From: Rhodocollybia butyracea
Lineage: Eukaryota > Basidiomycota > Agaricomycetes > Agaricales > Omphalotaceae
Assembly: GCA_015501585.1 (NCBI GenBank)
Contig: JADNRY010000142.1
Coordinates: 1 to 64,000, forward strand
Reading direction: 5' to 3'
DNA length: 64,000 nucleotides
Below are positions 34,401 to 45,482 of the stretch, in pieces. How positions within the stretch are numbered: the first letter of the stretch is position 1; each line of letters opens with the position of its first letter. The notes beneath the pieces are model-generated. The model worked only from the letters and a program-made list of their open reading frames with translations, searched no databases and had not been told where the DNA came from. Position numbers and translations under genes: made by a program.

Positions 34401-37400
34401 TTTTCTCCATCTTAATTATAAATGCATAGGCATATGCATCTCGGTGTTACCATTGTGGTTTCATTAGCACCGGAACGGGGGAGCTTTTTTCTGGAGTTTG
34501 AAACTCGGTACTGTGTACTATGTAGTAAGCGCATGGTAACTACTTGGAGCTGGTGGCTCGTGGGTGTGTGCATATACAAGTACATTAGCGTGTGTTTTGG
34601 CCAAGAACCTCGAAACCAAAATCTCAAGTCTGTACTCATCTGTACTCGAAATCAGCGAATCAACGACGAAAGTTCGTTCTTGTGCTGTGCTTCTGTGCTA
34701 TCTTAGGTGTATATATATATTGGGAAGAGTCCCCTGGAACCCCACGATACGGCAACGTTTAAGCAAACTCTGGGATATCATTTTTAACTTGATTGAGGGC
34801 GGGGGTTTCATGTGCTGATATCCTCGGGAACGCTGATCCCTCCCGGACCTGGGGCTACTTTTGGAAAGGGAGTCGTTATTCAAGTCGTTATTTGTTTTTT
34901 TATGGTCTTTCTCTGCATACCACAAGCAACCCCCATGCGAGTGCTCTACAGGCGACTAAATCTCAAGCTAACCTTATTGATTTCATCTCGATTTTATTTT
35001 ATTTTATTTATTTCTACATATCCAAATTGAAACTCCGAGTTTTTGATGTTCTTTAACGTCGATAGGCCTAGGCCCTACATACTCCTGTCCCTGCTGCTCG
35101 GAGCTCGATTACTATGCAACTACTCCGTGACTACTCCTTCCGACCCCGACATACCCTAACACACAGCAGCACACCGCAAAACCAAAACTTGCTACATATG
35201 TATATTATATTCCAGTGTAACGGTCGATATATTCCTACTCCTTTGATGCACCCCAAAATCAAAACTCGCTACATTCGGTACATATGCATACTATGTCCCA
35301 GTGTACCGGTCATACCTACTCCGATGCACCCCAAAACCAAAACCTGATACCGTGACGTATGTATTCCCGGTCAGTGTAAGCATTAATTAATATTAATTTT
35401 CTACAGACTGGTACAGTACGAATACTCGCCGTATGATAGATCAGGCTGCGTTGCATTGCAATGTGCTAATTGCTAAACTGGGATGATGCGGGAGGCAATA
35501 GGAGGCGATAGGAGGCAAACACGGCTCTCTGTCAGTGATACGGGATTTATTTATATATATATATATTATGTTTGATGAATAGGAATGAGAATGATCGTTG
35601 GGAACAGTCATGGGGATGGTAATAGGAATGGTGATAGGAATTGTAATGGAATTTATCATCTTTCTATGTTGCTGTTTCGGGTCGAGAAGACGTTGTCTGG
35701 AAGTTGTACAGTGAGAAGGAAGAGGGGGGGGGAGGTGAGCCGAGCGATTTTGAAAAGTGGGGGGTGGGAGGACGAGTGGGGGACGAGGAGGAGGGGAAAC
35801 GGAATGCTAAGGGCTCGGAGACCAGTGTGAACCCTCGGAGAGTTACCTTCCGGTGATGGACCCACAGCGGGAGCGAGGGTCTACACATGTCCATACACGT
35901 CTTCTTCTGTGCCCACCGTGTCAAACTACATTACATTTTGTGTAGAAAGAGGGCGATGGTTTTGCACACCGGTTCCGATTTTTTGGTAAAGGGGATTGAT
36001 AGTTGCGTGGTTTGATGTGTAGAGTAAATCATAGGACGTAGTGTGTATATGCGCATATAGGCGAGCGTAAACGTGTAATGCGCCTAGGCTGAAAAGTAGG
36101 AATGTAAGTAAGGAGTATACAGGCCCCATTCAAGGCGAAATCAATGATGAAATAAACTCGTCATGGGGTATAAATCTAAAATCTAAAGCAGCGTCGTTGG
36201 CTCTACTAGACATACAAGAAACAATCTGGACGAGTTAAACTGGCCGTGGGTTGATTTTTGGGTGCGCTGGGAGGAGTAGCCAGATGCAAGTCAAATATTC
36301 AGTTCGAGTGGGAGTCTCGGAATACTTGCAAAGAAGGTGATAAAAAAGGTTAGTGGCTTGCGCAAGTTCGGGCTGGTTGCCAGCCTACCAGTACGCAGCG
36401 TGTACGCATATATCCTTGTATGTATCCAGTTGTCTTGTATCTGTATCTGTATCTGTACTGAGACTGTACTCAGATACATACTTGAATACGTACACAGAGG
36501 CTGAATATATTGTGCATGCTCGAAATAGCAAAATAGGCCAAGCGAATGCACATAAGTACATATATTGGCTATACGGGTACTTTGGCTAATTTTGGGCTGG
36601 ATTGGTCGAGATCAGGGCTGGACGCTACTGACCGAGCTTGGCCGTTGACGCTACTTGGATGGACGCATCAAGGGCCCTTCGAATGGATACAATTGAGTAA
36701 ATGTATAGATATTGTATGTAGATATTGTAACTGAATTCGGTTTACTAGCATACATACGGTTGCTGAGGTGAGTTGGACAAACTGGGATGGCGGACGGTAC
36801 TTGGAGAGTTTCCGATGAGTGCGCCAGATCGAGTGGGCAGAGTTACGTCGAGTTACAGTACGTCGAGTATCTCATGTTGCCCCATGGGCCACGGGTAATC
36901 GTTCACTCGAGAGCTTGTACGGCAGTGCCGGCAGGACACTCCCGCGTCGTCGCTTGAAGAGGCTCTTCTCCTGATCTCATGGTCAGTGTTGAGTGCAGTC
37001 TGTCATTTCTGGAAACGTACACAGAATGATGGACCAATAGAACGCCGAATCAAAAGCGTCGCGGGATGATTGCCGCCAGCAGTGCCGCCCTGCCGGGACA
37101 TATGCCGACGCCGCTGTTGGGTTGTGTGTACGAATGATGCTCGAAAAGGACACGGGGATCAAAGAATGAATTGGAAAACTTTGTCTCCGTTTCTCTCCCA
37201 TCTCCGTTGCGGCGTTGTTTGGAAAATCCAGAGTCTTGTCCCTGGGGCCTCTTTTTCCTAATCCTGTTACAATTAATTTTCAGAATCGGACCGGCAGGCC
37301 AATAGGCAGAGAAGAGTAAACTCCGAGAAATTAAAGACGGCGACCTTTCTGCTCTATAGCAAAGTCTAGTTGAGTTGGGCTTGGTTGGGAGCTCGAGATC

Positions 37401-37524
37401 AAAAAAAAAAAACCGTAATCGAAATCGCACGGTATGTAATTATTTGGTCAAAAAGACTACTTTGCTTCTTCGCCAAAGCAGCGGCGTTTGTTCCTTTCAT
37501 ACTGCCTGCCTCTTTTTTTATAAC
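34401..37524. other. Gene-poor region upstream of the F-box gene
   Basis: It contains the tandem repeat described separately, a GGAATG/GGTAATAGGAATG-rich simple tract (35575-35650), a short (TGTATC)n run (about 36435-36460) and TA-rich runs. No exon was supported. Confidence 0.4.
35175..35375. repeat. About 77-bp tandem repeat, 2.7 copies
   Basis: Three diverged units begin near 35175, 35250 and 35326 with CACCSCAAAAYCAAAAC and each includes a TATGTATA/CATATGCATA block and a CAGTGTA block. The third is partial. Confidence 0.75.
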
Positions 37525-40500
37525 ATGTTCTCTCTTGCCTCTCACCATCTGTTGACCTCGAGCTCATCGTCTCGCTCGTCGTCAAGCCCATCGTCTATGG
37601 CCCTGCTCTCACTTCCGCCAGAACTCCTCGCCCAAATCGCCTTCTTCTACACCTGTCCACACGTTCTAGGCCCGCCGGTGTCGCTGACGCCGTTCTTGCT
37701 GATATGCAAGGATATTTACGAACGATTGACTGGCCGCAGCGTACACAACTCCAACAGCTTTTCTGGCCGTCTCTCGCATCTCTACGCGCGGGTTTTCCGC
37801 TACAAGTATTCGTTTACTGCGATCCGGAGACGTGGGTGGGAGCCTCGAGCCGATGAGTGGGCGTGGCAGCTGCGTTGGTGGTCTGTTGTGTTGCGCGGAG
37901 TTGAGAGACGGATGAGAGGAGCTGTGCCGGCGTATGAAGATGTGTTGGTAGACGACGAAGAAGACCCTGGTGTGCAGGAGACGATGTATGCGTTGTGGCT
38001 TATGTGTTTAGAGGATGACGGGTGTAATCGGGTGCAGATGCAGTTAGCGGGTGTCTATGAGTGGGTTGGCGGGTACGTGCAGCTTATGGGACGTAATCAA
38101 GATGAATTAGCGGATTGGCCCGTGGCGAACGCAGGTAATAGCTGTGCGATGTGGATTTTTTGGTATCTTAGTAGTAAAGGTCGGTCTTTTATGTACTTGC
38201 TATCTATCTCATCTAATATTTTCACAGAACGTCTCCTCGCTGAACCCGAACCTCTCCGCGAACATATTGTTCAAGTAGTCTTACCATTCCTCGCTGTACC
38301 ATTCCGTTACCCAACAGCATTCGCGCCACCAAATCACTTTCGTTTACCACTAGCTGCGGGCCTAGGTATGGTCGTTGACACCTCCGCGCTTTCCGTACCT
38401 ACTCTCCATGGCCCGTACCCGCCTTATCATACGCACGCCAACACCACTAGTTCCTCGTCCATTCACGACGCCAACAACACGACACCCACTAACATTTGGC
38501 ACCTCCCTCACTACAGCCGCTGGGTCCCTCTTTCCACGCCGCTCGCTGCCGACGCAGCGAAGCTCGTGTATTTTTCTCGTCGTGAGACGATGCTGTTCGA
38601 GATTAGCGAGCATATGCCCAGGACGAGGGAGGAGGCAAGGGCGCAGGCTGCTGATGGTCCGAGACTGACACAGCAGGACTTGCACGAGTTGAATGCGGGA
38701 TTGTTGGGTGGGGAGATGGTGCCGCCGCCTTTGGCGCCAGCTTCAAGTGCGACTGCCGCTACAGTCACAGCTACTACCTCTGCGTCTACTACCGCTTCCA
38801 CTTCCACTTCCACTCCAACTCCAACTCCCACTACCGCTATCATACCCTCGCTTCGCTCATACACTAAGGGCGGTGGAACACCTCTTCCGTACCCAAACGA
38901 TCCCTGGGACCACATCCGCCGCCTTTTCCCCTCGCTGCATTTGTATTCGCCGGATGAGGATATCAGGAAGGCGGAACGCGTGCTTGCGCAATATTTAGGA
39001 GATGGCACGGATAGCGGAGTTATCATTGACGAATCGAACACGCATTCGAAGCGCTGGGATGCGGATTGGTGGAGGCTGAGGTTGTGCAGGAGCGTGTTTG
39101 GCACGGAGGAAGAAGAAGAAGAAGAAGAGGATGCGGAGATGGAGGCCGAGGAAAGTGCGAGCGTGGCTTCTGGATCGGGTTCTGGAGCTGTCGACGTGGA
39201 TGTCGAAGTATCTGACGCTGAAGACGAGGACGAGCAAGAGGAGGACCTGTGCGAGGACGAACACTTCGTTGACCAGGATATCGGTATGGAAGACTCCCAC
39301 CAACACGCCGACTCGTTAGACTCAGAAATCGCCTCAGATGCTTCAACCGACGACGCCAACTCTTTAAGCGACAATGATTCTTCAAGTAACAATGACTCTT
39401 CCAGCGACAACGGCGCCGAAGAGCGCGAGGACCACGACGTTCGCCACCCTACGTTACTGACTGGGTATCCCCAGAAAGGCGCTGTTTACGTGCCAGGGCT
39501 GTTGGGCGGACTGTGGACAGGAAGGATGCTTGTGAGTATAATTTTTCAATATATTGTCCTTTGGCCTTGCTTGTTTTTTTTGTTTTGTTCCAATTCTCGT
39601 TGGGCTTTGGGTTGGACAAAGACTCGATTTTCTTATTCTTTTTTGTTATTTCCTTTCTACGCGTTTTTTGCTACGCGTTTTTTGCTACGCGTTTTTGTTT
39701 ATTTTATTTTCGTCGAGTTCAAAGATTGATTACTAACCTCCTTCTGTTTATTACCCGTTATAGATACCTTCGGAAACGCATCTCCGAGCACTGCTGATGC
39801 CGCCTGAACCGCGCGCGCCTGATGCCCAGGATGCTGCTGCTGCTCTTGACGGTGCTGTGGATGCTCCCGCGGCCCTTGCGGTGACAGAGGAAGAGCCAGA
39901 ACCTGGATCCACCGCTAACACCACTGAACGCTCTAACACACCTGCCCCTGCCTCTACCTATAACATCCCTACCGCTACTAATCCCGCCGCTGACACTCCT
40001 CCACCACCAACTCAGAACCCCCCTCGCCCAGTCCCGTTCACTGAAGATACTCTCGGTCTCGCCGCCGTGCCTCTGTACGTCCGTTTGAAAGAATGGGTCG
40101 TGTATGAGGGTGGGCGAGTCGTTCCGTGTGCGGGTGATGACCTCGAGGAGGATAACGACCTTGACGACGTTGCTGGAAAAGGGAAGCACCGTCAGAGTCG
40201 GAGTAGGAGCAGGGGAAGGAGCGGAAGTAGTGGACCAAGCGGACCAAGCAGGAGTAAGAGCAGGGCCAGGAGCACTGGAAAGCGGAAAACTCCCACTGAC
40301 CTATTCGACCAAGGTCTTAAAGACGCATGGTTCCCGCCAAATTCAACGATAACGCCGCGCGGAGAACAGGTGCGGGTTGTTGTTGAGGGTGCAGGGGACA
40401 GGGAGTATGAGTACGTCGCTGTTGATGCGCTCGAAGAGGGACACAGCCATGGTTTGACGGCGGAAGCAAAGAGCAAACGGAAACCTGGGACATGGCACGA

Positions 40501-41042
40501 TAAGGAGACTTGTTCGGGGTGTAGAGCGAGAGAGGAAGTGTTGAAGGGTGTGAGGAGGCGTCAAGGGAGTGTAGGGGACGATTCAGATGTAGACGCAGAC
40601 CCTTCGTTCGAGCCCGACACCGATGTTGACGCAGACCTTGACCTACCATCGTACGATCCTTCGTCGTCGACGCTCCCTCCGTGCACTGGGATCCGCGATG
40701 TAATCATCACGGGCACGACGGATACACGGCATGCAGAAGCGTGGGGGGACTGGACGTGGCAGGGACGGGTGAGGAAGTGGGATGGGCTGGTGGGGATTGT
40801 GAGGAGCGGTTCGGTGGGTATTTTTTTCAGCCTATGTTTTGTCCCTTCGCTGACTTTTTACTTCGATTATTTAGGTGAACCCGAACGCACCACCGGGCGC
40901 TCGTTCGAACAGAGGCAAGATCTTTTTCTATGGGACACTTCTGGGATCGACGAACCTTGTCGGGACGTGGAGAGTCGCGCATGAGGATCCACGGATGCCG
41001 GCGTATGAGGGGGCGTTTACGTTGGGGAAGAAGGAGGAGTAA
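37525..41042 (+). CDS. F-box protein with acidic linker and C-terminal beta-rich domain, 1058 aa
   Basis: Exons 37525-38179, 38228-39531, 39764-40813 and 40875-41042 total 3177 nt in frame. The F-box is near residue 25 (MALLSLPPELLAQIAFFYTC, later LLICKDIYERLTG). The middle is low complexity: Thr/Ser runs (about 38750-38850) and poly-Glu/Asp (about 39105-39330). After an RS-rich patch (RSRSRGRSGSSG) the C-terminus has a conserved-looking domain (WQGRVRKWDGLVGIVRSGS, then GKIFFYGTLLGSTNLVGTW), which recalls the C-terminal substrate domain of FBXO31-like proteins; this is tentative. F-box proteins recruit substrates to SCF ubiquitin ligases. An in-frame upstream extension to 37375 lacks a good start context. 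Its 3' half is duplicated at 56.7-58.7 kb. Confidence 0.8.
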
Positions 41043-42060
41043 GTGGCGTGGAGGTGTAAGGCCTAACTCTCGACCCAAGCTCAAAAATTTCGGAAACCGA
41101 ATCCAAATCCACACGAACGAATGACAATCTCTCACAGCGAACCTAGACTTTCCAACTATCAAAAAAATCGTGTTCCGTTTCTGTCATCGAATACCCTCTT
41201 ACAAATCGCAATCCATCGACATCCGCCCAAAAAAAATATTTAATTTTTTTTTTTGTCTCTTTGGGTATTGGTTGTCTCGTCTCGTCTTCCTTGGACGCTT
41301 TACTCGACTCGTTGTCCCATCGACTCTCTAGTCCGCCGCCACTCCCTTTTGGTGGTATACCATGGTATCTCTGATAACCATCAATTTTTCTATCTATCTA
41401 TTCAGGCGTTCTGTCATTGGGCATTATCCTTTTCTGCTCTGTATTGTTGTCACACGGCTGTCTGCATATCATAATCCCGAACTTATATCCCTCCCCTGCC
41501 CACTTCTTTGTGCGCTTTATTTTATCTTATCTTGTTTCCCGTTCTTATTCCCTGATGTTGTTGTGCCTGCCACTGGTCTTGTGTTTCTGTTGTTGTGTTA
41601 TCCTCTCTCATTCACGAATATCTTCCGTGTACATATACATTGTTGTGTGTCTGTTTTTGGTTGTTGTTATGTCTTTGGTATCGTTCTGTCCCCTATATTT
41701 ACATGAATCTGTTTCTAGTGTAATTATATCTTCCTTGAGAACGTTCGTGTTCTTGTTTTTTTTTGCATTCGTGTATATGTTCTAGTATTTATTTTACCGG
41801 TTCTTGGACTTGGTTCTGTAATTTTCCCACATACCTGCATCTATTCTCGTCTACGTCTACTCTTGATCTATTTTATAGTCACCCTCCATCTCTCGGATGT
41901 TGTAAAAAGTACGAGTATTATCATAAACTTGTTCTTGGAACTTGGCATGTTACAATGTGTAATTACATATATCATTTTCTTGTTCAAAGAGTTGTTGTTT
42001 TTTTGTAGTATTTTACTTACATATAGACACCCCTTTAGCTGCTAGATTTTTTGTTCTTTG
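40036..42060 (+). repeat. Parental copy of a 2-kb segmental duplication
   Basis: From the PFTEDTLGLAAVPLYVRLKE coding region through the stop codon and about 1 kb of T-rich downstream DNA, this segment matches 56736-58715 in the same orientation. Coding and non-coding parts look similarly conserved. Confidence 0.92.
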
Positions 42061-42658
42061 TAATTTATTGCTGTTTGCGAAATACATAACACGGACTCCT
42101 GAAATTTGCAGAGTCATGCGTGCACTGGGATGCAGAAGTCCCGCCATCGCATGTGAGCCGGTGAAGTGATGCTGGAGCGTTAGTATGTGATATATATATA
42201 TGTGTATGTAGTTGGGGAAAAATGCGCCTCTTTGTTGAGACGAGAGATTTCATCTACAAGAGGTAGACTTGTTGAGAACAAGTATGATGAAAGAGGATGA
42301 AACCTCACCGACAGCAACGAGCGCGATAGGTGACTCCGAAGGAACGACGACAAGGATGAACGAAGTAGTATTGGGTAAAGAAAAATGATAAGTAGTTAGG
42401 AGAGACACCGAGGTACTACATGTACATACTACGTAACATACGGAGAAAGGAACGAATAGCCAAAATCCAACAAGACTTTGGTAACTTTGCACTGGGACAT
42501 TTGGATTAACATTGTTCGCCGCCGTTCAGTACATTGAGAGAGCATCCACTGCATCTGGGGTTGACTGGAGTAAAGTAGATATTGTAAGAAGAAATGAAAC
42601 ATCGTGTATGCCACGGGAGAGGTAACGGGTGTGGCGGGGAGGGTTTGGGCCGTCTGGG
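41043..42658. other. Pyrimidine-rich downstream region
   Basis: It is T/C-rich on the plus strand to about 42060, so several long frames (for example 41362-41785) are compositional. It is probably the 3' UTR and downstream region of the F-box gene. Bases 42065-42658 hold minus-strand short frames only. Confidence 0.5.
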
Positions 42659-43607
42659 TCAAAGATTGCGGGAATCACGTAGTTCAGCCAATACACTTGG
42701 GATCGCCTTTTCTGCCTCGTCCAGAATTTCCGTGACTGCTGCGAGATATTCACTTTCCGTATACCTGGCACGTTTTGCCAAGGTAGACAAGCGCAGTAAA
42801 ATATCTTCCATCGCGGTATCTCTACTGACACCGTGTGCCAGTAGGGCCGCAATGAGGTTCTTGTCGAGCTCAGAGCTCGGTACGCGAGGTTGAATGGGAA
42901 TGATATCGCAGAGAATGTTGCCACTGAGCGTAGGCGCTGGATCGGCGCCCCTTTTGAGCGGAAAGAGCACCGTGTCCCGTGTACGTGGCGATGGTTCAAG
43001 GCAATAGCCATATGCGGCCCATCTAAGTGGGGTCCCATGCTGATGCGGATGCTCGAGGTCTGCACCATAATCTAGAAGGAGATGACCCGTTTCCACATAT
43101 TCGCAAGCGTAATGGAGTGCGGTTTGACTGTGGGGGCCGTCCCTGGATCTGAATAGACTGTCGACGGGCGCGCCATGCTCCAAAAGCAACTTCATCATCT
43201 CCAAATGCTTGCAGAATGCCGCTAAATGAAGTGGCTGATACTCGTAGGAAGTGAATTGAGCACTGACGTCCGCGCCTGCTTCGAGAAGGAGGGCAGCAAT
43301 GTCCCTGCGTCCGGTTTTTGCAGCGATGTGGAGGGGCGTGTCATACTCGTAGCTGTGCCTCAACCTCAAGTTTGGGTTTATCAGGTGTGGAGGAGCGAGG
43401 AGTTTGGCCACCGTATGGAGCTTCCCAGCTTCCACCGCTTTAACGAAAACATCCCGCCCAAGCTCGGTGTCAGTGAGGGCCGCCTCAAGCTCAGGTTGGA
43501 GGATCGCGTGAAGCCGACTACAAGTGAGGATAAGGGCGTGGAGATCTCCGGGAGATAGTAACGGGGAAAGTCAAATTATAAGCTCTGGTGGAAAATCTTC
43601 AAAGTAA
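42659..43607 (-). pseudogene. F-box-ankyrin protein with nonsense codon in the F-box
   Basis: From 43435 down, 258 residues contain ankyrin repeats (DTPLHIAAKTGRRDIAALLL; YQPLHLAAFCKHLEMMKLLL; TALHYACEYVETGHLLLDYG). The same frame continues upstream into an F-box (FPPELII, LSPLLSPGDLHALILTCSRL, then HAILQPELEAAL), but a TGA at 43573-43571 sits between its two halves and no in-frame ATG lies upstream before another stop. No GT donor is placed to splice the stop out. Either the gene is inactivated, the base is miscalled, or translation starts at 43435 and yields an ankyrin-only protein. F-box-ankyrin proteins are common in basidiomycetes as candidate ubiquitin-ligase adaptors. Confidence 0.65.
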
Positions 43608-45482
43608 TCTTTTTCCAAGTTTTGTCAAGCCTCGCTCCGAGATAAGTCAGCCGAAGGCGGCTTATCAGAGGATAAGATAAGCAGCGTGAGAGCTATCGCC
43701 GCCGTGCAATCAGCGGCGGCACAGATTGAGTTATTCAACCTCTCACCGCTGCAATCATTCTCCTCACGAAATATCACTAAATTCGCATCCCCACTCACCC
43801 ACTCCTTAATGCAGGATTCACACTAGCGTTGTTTAGACGTTCCAGATTGGTTTCCGCGTGTTAGCATTTGTTTGTCCAAGCATTTGATGATGTCGCGCTC
43901 CCAATTAAAAAAGCAAGGACAAACAAAGAATATGAAGGATACCCACCCACGCGGGCCAAGCCCCAGCCAAACCCCTCGCCAGTATTATTGGACATTGTCC
44001 TGAACTTCTATACTCATTGAAATTATCTATACTCACTTTTCTTATTACAGCGATACTTTATCTTATCCAAACCTCATGCCATAAGTGGCTGCCCCGCCAA
44101 ACTGAGACTTGAATTGGTCAGACCAATTTGACCGATCAAAACCGAAAGGACCGATTTGACCGATTAAGACCGATTCTGGCTCAGGCCACCCCGTGACAGG
44201 AAATCCCGACGTGTAAAAGCTCGTTGCGCATCCAACTCACACGGGAGCCATCTTTTTGACTGCTGCAAGGCATTATCATAGAGAAGTATTCATATACGGT
44301 GGACCTTACTATGCTTCCCAGGCCTTTGTACGACTTAAAAACTTCATTTATTATTGTACTCATCATTTCAGTCCATGCCGGCGTAGCCGGCCGCCAAAAA
44401 TGTAGCATAAGCGCCCAACTTGCCGAATTTACGCCTTCACCAATTCTTTAGTCAATAAAATATTATACAGCTCGAAATAAGCCTATTAGTGTAAGCGGGC
44501 ATGTAATAGCCAAAAGATATCAGAGATTCAGAAACAGGGAAGTGATATTAGGATGGACCAGAAGAAATACAGTTACAATATTTGACGGCATGGGCCAAAA
44601 AAGCAAGGAAACTTAATATACAATGTCACAAATGTGAGCAACAATATCAAGTCATTCAAATATGTAAACACAGGATGGTTTAGCTCTACTTATTAGCATA
44701 GGTACTAAGTTATTGGCCCAGCCTGAAGCCCGAGGCCTCGGCGGGTTTGCTTCCGTCTTGAGTCATAGGCCTCGGGCCTTTCGCGTGCACCTGCGGTGCA
44801 CGCGAGGCCTCGGTATGACCAATTTGCCCCATAAGTCACCCTACTGATATCACCTGATGTGACTATATCTGCTTCAACGGGCCGGGCTTTCTTGCTTCTT
44901 TTCTCTCACTCTTCTATATATAGAAAGTATCCAGGAATAACCAGGTGCCCTGGGCACCTGAAACAACAATCGAATTTCACGCTGGGCACGTAACCAATCG
45001 AATACATCGATTGAGACAATCCAGATACGGTAAAGGCCCACTTGGCATATTAAATTTTCATTGTTTCCATTGTTTCTCGAGGCCATTGGCGCCATGAATC
45101 TCTGTCTTTCTAAGCTGTACTAGTGTAATTAACCTTATCTTGAATTCAAGTGTAGGCTTATTTGCCACACAGACGAGCAACAGTCTGTTCACTCAGAGCG
45201 TCGACTTGACGCAGCAAGTTGGCACGTGAAAAATACCCAATCGCGTTAATTTGGCGCCCGATCAGCTCTTCATTCAGCTCCATTGTGTACCAATCCCTCG
45301 CGTTTGAGGACTTCCATTGTAATTCATACTGTTTTCTTAATCTAAAATGGAAATCATTGCTTCCTTTGTGCTCGCTGACTACTCTTCGACAAAATTGGAA
45401 AGTTTCTTGCGGCCATTGACAGTATTGTGATTTTACTTTTGTAGTGAGTCCTCATCAGTCCTTGCCTTGCTTTCCTGCTGAA
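43608..45482. other. Intergenic, with palindromic GC-rich block
   Basis: No gene was seen. Several ACCGATTTGACCGATT-like short repeats lie at 44120-44180. A cluster of perfect palindromes is described separately. The region just before 45483 is the promoter of the recombinase gene. Confidence 0.45.
44728..44818. repeat. Cluster of short GC-rich palindromes
   Basis: CCGAGGCCTCGG, GCCCGAGGCCTCGG paired with GGCCTCGGGC about 35 bp later, and GCGTGCACCTGCGGTGCACGC occur within 90 bp. CAGGTGCCCTGGGCACCTG follows at about 44942. These could form hairpins or belong to a small foldback element. Confidence 0.6.

Noticed and set aside
33998..34429. 143-codon plus-strand frame
   Set aside because: It spans a non-coding dispersed repeat whose other copy has no corresponding open frame.
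38511..39410. 300-codon minus-strand frame rich in Ser opposite the F-box gene
   Set aside because: It is the complement of the poly-Glu/Asp and Ser/Thr low-complexity linker; the plus strand has the F-box and consistent introns.
41362..41785. Hydrophobic 110-120 codon plus-strand frames downstream of the F-box gene
   Set aside because: The T-rich composition makes Leu/Phe/Val runs in all frames, and the equivalent frames are broken in the duplicate at 57.9-58.7 kb.
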